The notes: generated by a model not told the origin, from the sequence alone. A stretch of DNA of 64,000 nt from Orientallactaga sibirica (GCA_036365145.1 JAEOAD010000026.1:1727001-1791000), one strand, 5' to 3'; positions 38,860 to 51,374 are shown, counted from the stretch's first letter. Numbers and translations are program-made.

Positions 38860-40577
38860 CTAAAGATTTACCTTTATTATTTATTACAGACAGAGAGAGG
38901 GAAGGAGAGAGAGAGAAAGAGTGAGTGAGAATGGTCATGCCAGGGCCTCCAGCCAGTGCAAACGAACTCCAGATGCATGCGCCACCTTGTGCATCTGCCT
39001 TAGGTGGGTCCTGGGGAATTGAACCTGAGTTCTTAGGCTTCGTAGGCATGCACCTTAAGCGCTAAGCCATTTCTCCAGCCCTATATATTTATATTTTTAA
39101 AAACAATTTAAGTCAGGTGTGGTGGTGCACACCTTTAATCCCAGTACTAGGGAGGCAGAGGTAGGAGGATTGCCATGAGTTCTAGGCCACCCTGAGACTA
39201 CAGAGTGAATCCCAGGTCAGCCTGGGCCAGAGTGAGACCCAACCTCAAAAATTCTCTATATATGTGCGTGCGTGTGTGTGTGTGTGTGCGTGTGTGTGTG
39301 TGTGTGTGTAATATGGGTGTGTCCAATACACACATTCTCACTTTTTTTTTTTTTTTTTTTTTTTTTTTTGGTTTTTCGAGGTAGGGTCTCACTCTAGTTC
39401 AGGCTGACCTGGAGTTCACTGTATTCTCATGGTGGCCTCGAACTCATGGCGATCCTCCTACCTCTGCCTCCCGAGTGCTGGGATTAAAGGCGTGCGCCAC
39501 CACACTCGGCTCTCACTTTTTTTGTTGTTGAGGTACTGTCTCACTCGAGCTCAGGCTGACCTGGCTCTTGTTCTGTAGTCTCAGGGTGGTCTTGAACTGA
39601 CTGAGATCCTCCTACCTCTGCCTCCCGAGTGCTGGGATTAAAGGCGTGCGCCACCACGGCCAGCCACTCTCACTTTTTGAAGCATTAGAGATTTTTGAAA
39701 ACAAAAGTTAACAGAGTTAGGTTAATGGGTGTCCTGGTTTGAGATGTTTTCAAGTAACATGTAACTGAAGTATTACCGTGCTGTTAAGCCGTGATGTTTT
39801 AGCATAATGACTTAAAGGTCTTTTCAGTCTGCAATGAGTTTATCCTCATGTAACCCTGTTAGAAGTCAAAGAGCATGTGTGATCAGATTTCTTGTTTGAC
39901 TATAGCTCAACTGTAAAAGCAACTCTAGGAAAGTTCCAGAATAGCCAAGACACCTTTGGGGATGACTTGCAAATAAATGACAAACTGTTGCATGTTTGAA
40001 CTTCACCCTGTTACTTTACAATCACCTCTTTTCTGTGGAGAGGATGTTGCAAGTCGGAATTCGCGATAGAGATTAGCAGAGAGTGAGGAGGAAATGAAAC
40101 TGGAAAATACACAGAGCTCATCCCATTTGTACAGGGTGTAATTAAAGGATTTTCAAGTTCTTTCTTTATATACAACTTAACGCCCCGTGGCTGACAATTT
40201 AAAAGCCTCCCTTCTAAAACTTTCTGTGTTGTGGTCATTATGTTCTTCTGGAACAGAGAAGTTCACCTTGAACCCACTGGACATTAGATGACTTTATCTT
40301 CCTACAACACCCTGCTTTGAGTTTCCCAGATTGAAAAATGGAAGCCCTTTATTTGTTTTTACATGAAACTTCATACGATCATTCCTGCTTGTGAGACAAC
40401 TCTCATTTAGCCCCTTCTCCCATCATGCCCGGCATGGTCCTTGCCTCCACCAGCATCATTGTGTTAGCTAGGAAGGCCATACTAGCTATCGTGCAAATAT
40501 TTATTCTATTTAAATATTTATAAATTTTTAAATTTTAAATAAATTTTAAATATTTATAAATGATCTATTTAAATATT

Positions 40578-40620
<43 letters not shown>

Positions 40621-40810
40621 TTTGAGAGAGAGGCAGATAGAGAGAATGGGCGCACCAGGGCCTCTAGCCACTGCAAACGAACTCCAGATGCATGTGCCAC
40701 CTTGTGTACCTGGCTTTACATGGGTCCTGGGGAATCAAACCCGGGTCCTTAGATTTTGCAGACAAGAACCTTAACTGCTAAGCCATCTCTCCAGCCCTCA
40801 AATAGGTTTT

Positions 40811-40853
<43 letters not shown>

Positions 40854-41200
40854 TTTTTGGTTTTTCGAGGTAGGGTCTCACTCTGGCCCAGGCTGACCTG
40901 GAATTAACTATGTAGTCTCAGGGTGGCCTTGAACTCACGGTGATCCTCCTACCTCTACCTCCCGAGTGCTGGGATTAAAGGCGTGCACCACCATGCCCAG
41001 CTTCAAATAGTTTTTGTATTAACAGAATGTGTGTAGCCGAGCATGATGGCACATGCCTTTAATCCCAATATTCAAGAGAGGCTGAGGTAGGAGGATTGCC
41101 AGGAGTTCAAGGCCAACTTGGGGCTGCAGAGTGAGTTCCAGGTCAGCACCCATTCTCTCTTTCTCTCTGTCTCTCTCTCTCTCTCTGCTTACAAATAAAT
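38466..41200. repeat. intergenic SINEs and a unique block
   Basis: B1-like forward at 38,482-38,635, 39,112-39,250 and 41,034-41,145; B1-like reverse at 39,340-39,512, 39,518-39,668 and 40,845-41,003; tRNA-type forward at 38,645-38,815 and the 3' end of one at 41,146-41,212; reverse at 38,865-39,085 and 40,560-40,800. (TG)n tracts lie at 38,827-38,857 and 39,266-39,310. 39,670-40,555 is a SINE-free, AT-rich block with no recognisable gene. Confidence 0.75.
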
Positions 41201-41599
41201 AAATAAATATGACAATTGTTTTTCTCGGGGGACACTATCATACAACGCACCCCAAAAATAGCTGACCTGCCTAGAAGATGGAGCAGCTTGGCCTGCCTCC
41301 CCTCAGGCCTGGGAGAATGTGTGTCTTGGGGAGCAGTGCTTGAGCAAGTACAAGCCTCGCAGCAGGCAGAGGCAGCGGCAGGACTGGACACAGAGGAAGT
41401 GCAAGGGAGGGGCCACTATGGCGTAATGGTGGTGCAGCTGTGGGGTGCCCATAGACAGAGACATTCAACAGGAGGCCAGTCTTACTGTACCTAATATCAT
41501 CTTGCCGGACCGAGACATGGTGAAACAGGGTGCTAGTGGTTCAGGAAAGTCCTTGAACCCCAAACCCTAGGATTATGTCTATTTTTAATCAAAGAATTG

Positions 41600-41990
41600 A
41601 ATAAAAATCAGGCATGATGGCACACGCATTTAATCCCAGAACTCGGGAGGCAGAGGTAGGAGGATCCCCATGAGTTCAAGGCCACCCTGAGACTACATAG
41701 TGAATTCCTGGTCAGCCTGAGCTACAGTGAGACCTTATCTCAAAAAACAACAACAACAAAAAGGAGGGGTTAGAGGGATGGCTTAGCTGTTAAGGCACTT
41801 GCCTGCAAAGCCAAAGGACCCAGGTTCAATTCCCCAGGACCCACGTTTGTCTCTGGAATTCATTTGCAATGACTGGAGGCCCTGGCTTGTCCATTCCCTT
41901 TCTCTCTCTCTCTCTCTCTGTCGCCCCCTCGCTTGCTTGCTCTTTCTCTTTGTCAAATAAATAAATAAATAAAAAGAACTGAATAAATTA
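41600..41990 (+). repeat. SINE pair within the duplication
   Basis: A forward B1-like copy (about 41,605-41,755) is followed by a forward tRNA-type copy (about 41,765-41,975). Neither is present at the matching place in the source. Confidence 0.85.
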
Positions 41991-42665
41991 AGACTGAGAA
42001 GGATAATTATTAAATTACTATATTTATTTAGGGAAGTACAGAACCCAGGGAAGGAAAATGAATACACCCATGTGGCTTGAGAACCCATGTGGCGGGCCTG
42101 GAAAATCCATAGAGAATAGAAAAGAAAGTACAACGAGCTCCTGCCATGTGGAGGGCAGGAGGGGTAAAGAGCCCGTGTGGGAAGTAGGGGTTCAGGGGTT
42201 CTCACTTTGGCTCGGTCCAGCCAGGGTGAGCGGAGGAGAAACTCACCAGAACTGGAGGTTCACGAGTGGTCAGGAAGCTCAGAGCGAGTGAGCTCACCCT
42301 CCCCTGGTAAATCATATTTATAACCTTACAGTGTGTGTGTGGAGGGGGCCACCTTCCAGCTCAGGTGAGCCAGAGAGAGAGAGAGAGAGACCATTGATTG
42401 GTCTAGGCTAGAGGCTGGCTCAGGAAGAGGCCAGCCATGATGCCAAGTTCTGGGGTCTAAGCTTGACCCAGCACAATGTCAGGATTCTAGAAAAAGACCC
42501 TCCTCCCAGGGAGGGGCTCCGGTATGGAAAAACAGGTCTAGGGAACCAGGCAAGAGATAAGAAGTCAGACCATCCTTTGATCTCTAGCAAGCGCAGACCT
42601 TCCCGCCTTTCAACTTTCAAGGGCACAGTCCCCCTAACTGCCTAACGAAGCCGCCGGACTCCCTC
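41990..42665 (-). mobile_element. probable solo LTR with CCAAT and TATA boxes
   Basis: On the minus strand the block shows CCAAT (42,401-42,397), then TATAAATA (42,322-42,315), then a pyrimidine-rich U5-like stretch. It interrupts an otherwise collinear match to the 1.1-1.4 kb region. No internal coding region is attached. The family is not recognised. Confidence 0.42.
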
Positions 42666-43213
42666 CCTGTCAATGGGACATTCCTAAAAGACAGCCTGGC
42701 TCCCAGGACCACAAGTCTTTGGGAAACCAGCACACACAACTGTTCTCCTCACACTTGCCCGCTTGATGACGCCCGGGAAGCTGGGGGAGTGTGTCCACGA
42801 AGGGTGAGTCTTCCCTGGAGCTGAGCTCCACAGGACAAGCCCCTCCACCCAAGGTGGGAAGACTCTTTCAGGCAGTCGGAGGGAGGGGACGGGAGGCAAG
42901 GTGTGGGCACTGCAGCTATTTGTAACCTGCCTTGAGTGTTTGAGAAGCAGGCTGATTGTCAGGGGCGGAACCCGACACGGAGCTGTCACAGAAAGCTGCT
43001 GACAGGGGGTGGAGTCAGGGGGCTTGGGCTGACAGGGCTGTGATTTTTGAAAGAAATGTCTCTAAGAAAGAGCTCCAAAAGTAGAGAGAAATATTATTAT
43101 TAGGTAATGGCTGTCAGGTAATTTTTTGATGTGTTCTCAGTATTTCATAACCAACTTGTCCTTAGATGGTAAGTTCTTCCTGGCCCTGGGCCATGAACTG
43201 TGCCCCTAGGGTT

Positions 43214-43374
43214 TGTTGAGATACGGGTGGTTAGCCTGAAGTTACAAATGTTTATCCATTTGTGGTTTATTAATAACTGCTGGAGGAGTATTTCCACCAT
43301 AATGACCATTGATCAGGGAGCAAATACCTCCTGATTCCTGTGGCATGCCCAGAGCTGGAGTCAAACCCCAGGGA
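43214..43374 (-). repeat. inverted block of the duplication
   Basis: The reverse complement matches 1790-1880 plus 2308-2365: TTAATAAACCATAAATGG at the source appears here as CCATTTGTGGTTTATTAA, and GGAATCAGGAGGCATTCG appears as CAAATACCTCCTGATTCC. The inverted ends carry opposed AGGGTTTG and CAAACCCC. The SINEs that split the source (1880-2302) are absent here. Confidence 0.88.
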
Positions 43375-43384
43375 CACTTTTTTT

Positions 43385-44012
43385 TTTGAGGGCTGACCCG
43401 GAATTCACTATGTAGTCTCAGGCTGACCTGGAATTCACTCTGTAGTCTAGGGTGGCCTCGAACTCACAACGATCCTCCTACCTCTGCCTCCCGAGTGCGG
43501 GGATTAAAGGCATGCGCCACCATGCACAGCTATTTATTGTTTATTTTTTACTTTTTGGTCTTGGTTTTTTTTCCCTGAGATAGGGTTTCACTCTAGCCCA
43601 GGCTGACCTGGAATTCGCTATGTAGTCTCAGGATAGCCTTGAACTCACAGTGATCCTCCTACCTCCGCCTTCTGAGTGCTGGGATTAAAAGCGTGCACCA
43701 GCCACTTTTTTTATCCAGTGCTGGGGAATCAAATCCAGGGTCTTGTGTGAGGTGAGCACTCCCGCTTTCACTGAGCTTCACCCCCACCCTTGTTCTTGGC
43801 TTTGGTCAATTACCTCCTCCTTATACTGTCATATATCCCTGCTTCACCTGCTGATCTCAGCAGAGAGCTACCTGGCTGGCCTCTTCGCCCAAAACTGAGT
43901 CCTCTGGCAAAATGTTTCTTTTCTTCATGTTGATTGTTATATTTTTAATTCTTTAAAAAATATTTTATTTTAATTTATTTGAAAAGAGAGAGAGATACAG
44001 AAATAGGCAGGT

Positions 44013-44054
<42 letters not shown>

Positions 44055-44932
44055 GGCGCACCAGGGCCTCCAGCCACTGCAAACCAACTCCAGACACATG
44101 CGCCCCTTGTGCTTCTGGCTTATGTGGGTTCTGGAGAGTCAAACCTGGGTCCTTTGGCTTTGCAGACAAGTGCCTTAACCGCTAAGCTATCTCTCCAGCC
44201 CTATTTTTAATTCTTGAGAGTTATACGTGCCCATGTTTAGAGACAAGATGAGTCTATAGTCTGGCACCAAGACACTTGCAACACTTGGCTGGTTGCCTTG
44301 GGGTTGATCTTTCTTTCTGTGGTTACTCCCTAATTGTTCAGCCTGCATTCCTACGCCACCCACGTAAGATAGATGCAAAAAGTGTCACAAGGGCTGGAGA
44401 GATGGTTTGGCGGTTAAGGCGCTTGCCTGAAAACCCAAAGGACCCAGGTTTGATTCCCCAGTGTCCATGTGGAGCCAGATGCACAAGGTGGTACATGTGT
44501 CTGGAGTTGGTCTGCAGCAGCTAAAGGCCCTGGTGCACCTATGCTCTCTTTATCTGCCTCTTCCTCTCTCTCTCTCTCAAATAAATAAACAATTTTTAAA
44601 TTTTTTAAAAATATATTTAATTTATTAATTTATTTGAGAGAACAAAAGAGAGAGAGAGAGAGAGAATGGGTGCGCCAGGGTCTCTAGCCACTGCAAACGA
44701 ACTCCAGATGCATACTCCCTCTTGTGCATCTGGCTTACGTGGGTCCTCAGAATAGAACCGGGATCCTTTGGCTTTGCAGGCAAACGCCTTAACCTCTAAG
44801 CCATCTCTCCAGCCCCAATAAATAATTTTTTTAAGTGGCACAAGCATCTGGTGTTCATTTACAGCAGCAAGAGGCCCTGACACGCACGTACCAATAGAGA
44901 AATAATTACATTATAAATTCAAATGTCTATCT

Positions 44933-44974
<42 letters not shown>

Positions 44975-45755
44975 AGTGGAAATGGGCAAATCTGGAGCCC
45001 ATGGCAACTTGAAATGAAATCAGCTTTGGGAGATTTTATTCTCTGGGGACACTTGAGTCACTCCTAATGCTCTGAATGCTGAGACTGAATGGTCCCAAAG
45101 GAACATTCTTGTTATCAACAGCTTTTTTTGCTGTTGTTGTTTGCTTAAAACAGTGCATCCGATTCTTAGGCTTGGCAGGCAAGCGTCTTAACCACTAAAC
45201 CATCTCTCCAGCCCTATTATTCATTTATTTATTTGAGAGCGACAGAGAGAGAGAGAAAGAGGCAGATAGATAAAGAATGCAAACAAAATATTTTTTAAAA
45301 ACAGGGAAAAAGCAACTGGGTAACAGTAAGAGGTTTTCTTTTGTGGGGGCCGGGGGTTCGAGGTAGGGTCTCACTCTGGCCCAGGCTGATCGGGAACTCA
45401 CTATGTCATCTCAGGGTGGCCTTGAACTCATGGTGATCCTCCTACCTCTGCCTCCCGAGTGCTGGGATTAAAGGCCACTGCAAACGAACTCCAGACGCAT
45501 GAGCCACCTTGTGCATCTGACTTATGGGGGTCCTGGGGAATCAAACCGAGGTCCTTAGGTTTCACAGGCAAACGCCTTAACCGCTAAGCCATTTTCCCAA
45601 CCCCCATCTAGAATCTTTTAAAAAATATTGTATTTATTTATTTGCAAGGAGAGAGAGAGAGCGAGAGACTGGGCACGCCAGGGCCTCTAGGCACTGCAAA
45701 CAAACTCCAGGTGCACGCGCCCCCTTGTGCATCTGGTTTACGTGAGTACTGATGC
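43385..45755. repeat. SINE array within the duplication
   Basis: B1-like reverse at about 43,385-43,532 (with an internal duplication of the CTGACCTGGAATTCACT part), 43,550-43,705 and 45,340-45,475. tRNA-type reverse at 43,955-44,205, 44,605-44,815, 45,155-45,215, 45,218-45,603 (split by the B1 at 45,340) and 45,620-45,755. tRNA-type forward at 44,389-44,600 and a 3' fragment at 44,830-44,890. A (CA)n is at 44,934-44,972. Blocks of decayed UPB1 intron lie between. Confidence 0.78.
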
Positions 45756-45886
45756 CTCGTCCTTATACCACCAAGCCGAGGTCTGCTTACAGGCTGAAGG
45801 TTTAGAATGCAGGCCTGAGAAGGTCAATAGTCAGGCCCCAGATCAGGGCTGCGCATCCACTGAGTCTGGCCGGCCCTCTCTCGCAG

Positions 45887-45975
45887 AGAGTCCCTCGGGC
45901 TCACCGGAGCCATAAAAGCTATCATCATTGCCAGTCAGCGCTCCACTGCGGCTCACTGCTTTGCTGCCATCAGCC
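45887..45975 (+). pseudogene. decayed UPB1 exon 7 relic
   Basis: CCCTCTCTCGCAG then AGAGTCCCTCGGGC and CACCGGAGCCA parallels the exon 7 start CTCTTACAG, CGAGTCCCTGTGGC and CATCGAGGCCA. About 22 of the first 30 bases agree. Further on, CACTGCTTTGCTGCCATCAG resembles CACTGCTTCACTTGCGCCAT, but insertions break the frame. Its position before the exon 8 copy fits. The alignment is by eye and could be partly chance. Confidence 0.5.
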
Positions 45976-46129
45976 CTCTAGGCCGGGAATGTCTCTCGAT
46001 CTGGCCAAAGAAAGGAACCAGACTTCTGGCTTTGGGGGGACACCACGCATGGCATCTTCCTGTGCCTTCTGCGCTCATGCCACAAAACCCAAGAGTCCTA
46101 GCGCCTTCTTTCTGCTTCTGTTTTACCGG

Positions 46130-47290
46130 ATTTTTTTTTTTTTTTTTTTGATTTTGATTTTCAAGGTAGGGTCTCACTCTAGCTCAGGCTGACCTGGACT
46201 CACTATGTCGTCTCAGGGTGGCCTCGAACTCATGGTGATCGGCCTACCTCTGCTTCCCAAGTGCTGGGATTAAAGTCGTGTGCCACCCCCCACCCCGGCT
46301 CCTGTTTTACCTGATTTAACTGAAATTCTTCTAAAAGGTCTTGATTGACAGCTTTTGGTATCCAATTCCAAGGGTCTATTTTCTTTTCTTTTTAAAATAA
46401 TTTTGTTTATGTATTTATTTGCAAATGAGAGAGAGAGTGGGAGTATCAGGGCCTCCAGCCACTGCAAACGAACTCCAGATGCATGTGCCACTGTGCATCT
46501 GGCTTTACGTGGGTCCTGGGGAATCGAACTCAGGTTGTTAGGCCCCCAGTGTGTATTTTCATATAGCCTCATCATCACGGACAGACACCTGAGCAGTTTT
46601 AACTAAATATAATGTCTTTATTATATAAAATCTTCATTTTTCCCTGTCTCCCTCCCTTCCTTTCTGCATCTCTCTTTCTCTCTCTTCCCTTCCTCTCTTT
46701 TACTCATATTGGCCCAGAACTCACTGTTGTAGCCCACACTGGTCTTGAACTCACCATCCTCCCAATGTTCTCCTTTATTTTTACTTATTTTCATAATTTT
46801 CTTAAAAAAAATTTTTTTTAAGGTAGGGTCTCACTTTAGCCTAGGCTGACCTAGAATGTACTATGTGGTCCCACGCTGGACTCAAACTCACAATGATCCT
46901 CCTACCTCTGCCTCCCAAGTGGTGGGATTAAAAGCGTGCGCCACCATACCCCACTTCTTATTTTTATTTTTTTTCCGGTTAGGGTCTCTTTCATTTTTAC
47001 TAATCAGCTGTGAAACCAGTGGTTTAATTATTCGGGGGGGGGGGGGGTGTCTATCTCTGCAAGCATTACCGAGCCCTGAGAACTGTGGGTGCCGTGTCCT
47101 CCAGGGTTATAAACTCTTAAGTCCAAGTTTTCAGCCGGGCGTGGTGGCACACGCCTTTAATCCCAGCACTTGGGAGGCAGAGGTAGCAGGATCGCTGTGA
47201 GTTCGAGGCCACCCTGAGACTACATAGTGAATTCCAGGTCAGCCTGGACTAGAGTGAGACCCTGCCTCAAAAAACAAAAATAAACAAACA
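46130..47290. repeat. SINEs between exon 7 and exon 8 relics
   Basis: B1-like reverse at about 46,130-46,303 and 46,805-46,960; tRNA-type reverse, truncated, at 46,395-46,545; B1-like forward at 47,132-47,290. The last is flanked by duplicated TCCAAGTTTTCA and marks the left border of a 99 % identical block. A 15-base G run is at about 47,034. Confidence 0.8.
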
Positions 47291-47511
47291 AAAAAAAAAC
47301 TCCAAGTTTTCACCTCGCTTGTCACATTGCCCCGGCTTCCCAAGGCACAGCACTGGGCGGCAGGACACTGACCCGCTTGTCCATGGCGCACGGAGGGCAG
47401 ACCCTCCCCCTGGGTCAGCTGGTCAGCCACTGCTGCTCTGGCTCAGGGGTCTGGAATGGACAGCGTGGTGCTGCCACCTAGCGGCGCCTCTTACCTTCCT
47501 CTGATCCGCAG

Positions 47512-47554
47512 GAGCTGTTCCCCAATGAGTTCACCTCCGGAGATGGAAAGAGAG
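47512..47554 (+). pseudogene. UPB1 exon 8 duplicate
   Basis: All 43 bases equal exon 8 at 25,836-25,878, and the acceptor (GATCCGCAG, one change) and donor (GTGTGT) are intact. Flanking intron is also nearly identical. Confidence 0.93.
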
Positions 47555-47850
47555 GTGTGTGCCAGAACTTTCCTGCCGTGGACCTCACTCCCCGCTTCTC
47601 TCTTGGCTTCCTGTGGGCAGGGTCCGCCCCACAGCCTGTGTCTGCCCGCCGGGCCCCTGGGAGGAAAGCGGCGACTCTGCTCTGTTGTCTGTGGAGTGGG
47701 AGTGGGACCGTGGCTGGGGTGTGGACCGGTCACCAGTGACGACCCTGGTCCCCAAGTGGGGAGCACATGGGAATGGGGCTGGTCTTGGGGGAGTTGATTG
47801 AGAATCAAAGACCAGCACCTCTCAGGGGTGATATTTACAAGTGGAGAGAT

Positions 47851-48184
47851 GGAGCCGGGCATGGTGGCGCACGCCTTTTCTAATACCCAGCACTGGGGAG
47901 GCAGAGGTAGGAGGATCGCGGTGAGTTTGAGGCCACCCTGAAACTACATAGTGAATTCCAGGTCAGCCTGGGCTAAAGTGAGACCCTACCTTGAAAAAAA
48001 CAAAGGAGGGAAAAAAAGAAAAAAAGGAAAGAAGAGGAAAGGGAGGAGGAGAGGAGAAGAGAGGAAGGAGGGATGGCTCAGGGGTTAAGGCACTTGACTG
48101 CATTCCCCAACACCCATGTGAAGCCAGATATACAAAATGGCATGGCACATGTCTGGAATTCCTTTTGATGTGCTCATGTTTTTG

Positions 48185-48216
<32 letters not shown>

Positions 48217-48735
48217 CTCTCTTTCTCCACAAAATATATATATATATATTTTAAATTCTTTAAAAAAAGAAGGAGCCAGGCATGGTGACATGCCTTTAAT
48301 CCCAGCACTCCAGAGGCAGAGGTAGGAGGATCACGGTGAGTTTGAGGCCACCCTGAGACTACAGAGTGAATTCCAGGTCAGCCTAGGCTAGAGTGAGACC
48401 CTACCTGGAAAATAAAAAAAAAGAAGAAGAAGAAGAAGAAGGGACAGGCATGGTGGTGGCACACACCTTTAATCTCAGCACTCAGGAGGCAGAAGAGGAG
48501 GACTGTAACTGTTGTGAGTTTGAGGCCAGCCTGAGATTACAGAGTGAGTTCCAGGTCAGCCTGGGCTACTGTGAGACCTTACCTTGAAAAGAACCAAAAA
48601 GAGAGGAAGGAAGGAAGGGAGGGAGGGAGGGAGGGAGAGAGGGAGGGAGGGAGGAAGGAAGGAAGGAAGGAAGGAAGGAAGGAAGGAAGGAAGGAAGGAA
48701 GGAAGGAAGGAACCAACGAAGGGGAAGAAAGAGAG
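47851..48735. repeat. SINE insertions between exon 8 and exon 9 relics
   Basis: B1-like forward at about 47,851-47,995, 48,271-48,410 and 48,440-48,595; a diverged tRNA-type forward copy at 48,063-48,235; a (GGAA)n/(GGGA)n microsatellite at 48,604-48,712. None is present in the source intron 8. Confidence 0.82.
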
Positions 48736-48950
48736 GAAAGGGCAGAGCAAAGGTGGCCCTTGAAACTTCCCTGCTGGACTTTCAGGCCTGAAGAGGGAGG
48801 TGGGCACTTTAGGTCTCGGGATTTGGCAAACACTGGAGAGGCTGGTGTGGATGTCTTGGCCAGCTGTCCACCCACATGCCCACTCCTCTTCCCCTCAGAG
48901 CCCACACTGCAGAGTGCAAGCTCACAGCAGCTTTCCTTTGCTCCTTAAAG

Positions 48951-49066
48951 CTAGAGCAGCGTGGCAGCCCCTATGGCAGCCAGACTCACAGAACCAGGAC
49001 GGCCTGCTGGTCGCCGAGCTCAACCTCAACCTCTGCCAGCAGATGAACGACGTCTGGAACTTCAAG
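48951..49066 (+). pseudogene. UPB1 exon 9 duplicate, shortened in frame
   Basis: 116 bp against 155 bp in exon 9, a net loss of 39 bp (13 codons). The acceptor CTCCTTAAAG and donor AAG|GTGGGT are both kept. Joined after the exon 8 copy the frame stays open: [16 protein letters not shown], then [20 protein letters not shown]. The segment [12 protein letters not shown] is lost, so the product would not fold as the enzyme core. Confidence 0.9.
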
Positions 49067-49573
49067 GTGGGTTCTCGGCTTAGTCCCGTCCCCTCCAGCC
49101 GGCAGGGGCAGAAACTAGAGAGGTCAGGTCACACCTAGAGCCAGTTGGCAGGAGGCACCCACTCCCAGCCTTCTGCTCCCTGCTGAGCAGAGGACTGGGG
49201 CTCTGCCTCCCTGCAGGCTGGGGGCAGGGAGCCTTGGGTCAAGCCATATTCTAGCTGCAGGCCTGTAACGTCTCTCATCTGATTTACATTCCAGGCGCCT
49301 CCACACAAATTAATCACAATTTCATTTGTCCAGAGAACGCAGTCGATTGGTTTCTATAATCCTTTTTTCCTTTCTGGACATTTGCACTTGTCACAAGATA
49401 ATTGTGTGTATGTCTCGTGCTGCCTGTGACCAGACTCCACAGCCCAGGCCTTGACAATAGTAGGAAATGGGTCATGTGGAGTGACTGGATCTAGGCCTGA
49501 CTCTCCCTCCACTCTATTCAGTTCCCCTGAGCAAGCACCTTCAGAATCCCAGTTGTGAAAGTTTTGCCTTTGA

Positions 49574-49780
49574 GGGCTGGAGAGATGGCTTAGTGGTTAA
49601 GGTGCCTGCCTGCAAAGCCTAAGAACACCAGTTCAAATCTCCAGGTCCCACATTTAGCCAGCTGCAAGTGACGCAAGGGCGCAGTGCCACACTTGACCAC
49701 AAGGGGGCGCACACATCTGGATTTTGTTCACAGCAGCTGAGAGACTGCTGGCATGCCCATCTCTATCTGTCTTTCTCTCC

Positions 49781-49813
<33 letters not shown>

Positions 49814-49830
49814 TCTCTCAAAAAAAAAAA
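49574..49830 (+). repeat. tRNA-type SINE, long subfamily with CTCF-like motif
   Basis: Long form; CCACAAGGGGGCGC is at 49,697-49,710, preceded by ACTTGA. It ends in a CT tract and a 10-base A run. Confidence 0.85.
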
Positions 49831-49844
49831 GTGGAACATGTGGA

Positions 49845-51374
49845 CTTTGTAGCAGCAAGAGGCCCTGGTGTGCCCACTCTCATTCTTTCTCCTAAATAGA
49901 AATATTTTTTAAAAAGAAAATGAAGCCAGGCGTGGTGACGCACACCTTTAATCCCAGCACTAGGGAGGCAGAGGTAGAAGGATTGCCAAGAGTTCAAGGC
50001 CGCCCTGAGACTACATAGTTAATTCCAGGTCAGCCTGGACCAGAGTGAGACCCTCCCTTGCAAAACCAAAAAAAAAAAAGAAAAGAAAAGAAAATGAAGC
50101 CAGGTGTGGTGGTGCACGCCTTTAATCCCAGAACTCAGGAGGCAGAGTTAGGAAGATCACTGTGAGTTCAAGGCCACCCTGAGACTACATAGTGAATTCC
50201 AGGTCAGCCTGGACTAGAGTGAGACCCTACCTCAAAAAACAAAAAACAAAAAGAAAAAAAGGGCTGGAGAGATGGCTTAGCGGTTAAGGTGTTTACCTGC
50301 AAAGCCTAAGGATCCTGGTTCAATTCTCCAGGTCCCACGTAAGCCAGATGCACAAGGGGGCACATGCGTCTGGAGTTCATTTGCAGTGGCTGAAGGCCCT
50401 GGTGCAGCTATTCTCACTCTCATTCTCTTTCCCTCTCTGCCTCAAATAAATAAATAAATAAATAATCTTAAAAAAAAAGAAAGAAAGAAAGAAAGAAAAA
50501 GAGAATGAATGCCCCACTGTATGACTCAATAACTTTGCTATGTATAAATGGGAGGAGCTCCCGGCTTGTAGTCCAGCCACATATGATCTCTACTTCTTGC
50601 TCCCCCACTTGCCTGACCATGGGTCATCAGCCATATCCTCCAGGCTAAAAATCTCAAACAAAGCACTGCCCATAAGAGGGTCTCCCGACCACTGATTAAT
50701 GCAGGATTCTACAAGTCAGAAATGGGAGCCGCGGGCTGTGGTGACGATGCTTGCCTACAAAGTCTAAGGACCCAGGTTCAATTCCCCAGGACCCATGTAA
50801 GCTAGATGCTCAAGGTGGCGCATGCACACAACTGAAGTTCATTCGCAGTGGCTGGAGGCCCTGGTGTGCAAGTATCTTAACATCTCTCCAGCCCAGCCCA
50901 CAGCCAGCTCTTTTAACAAGTATCTCCAGGCACAATAAGCAGCATGTTTTCTCATTTGATACTTTCTGGAAGCAAGAGCTTCCCAATTTTGATGAGTGTG
51001 AGTTCATAGCTAGGTTCTTAAAAAAAAAAAAAAAAATTCAAGCCAGGCGTGGTGGCGCATGTCTTTAATCCCAGCACTCGGGAGGCAGAGGTAGGAGGAT
51101 CTCCACCAAGAGTTCGAGGCCAGCCTGAGACTACACAGTGAATTCCAGGTTAGCCTGAGCTAGAGTAAAACCCTACCTTGAAAAACAAAAACAAAAACAA
51201 ACATACAAAAAAATTCAAACCAGGCTTGGTGACACATGCCTTTAATCCCAGAATTTGGGAGGCAGAGGTAGGAGGATCACCATGAGTTCGAAGCCACCCT
51301 GAGACTACAGAGTGAACTCCAGGTCAGCCTGGGCTAGAGTGAGATCCTACTTCACAAAAATAAAATCACTTATT

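Noticed and set aside
48604..48807. Open frames coding for long Arg/Lys/Glu or Phe/Leu/Pro/Ser repeats
   Set aside because: They are translations of the GGAA microsatellite. The same applies to frames in the CT and GAAA tracts elsewhere.
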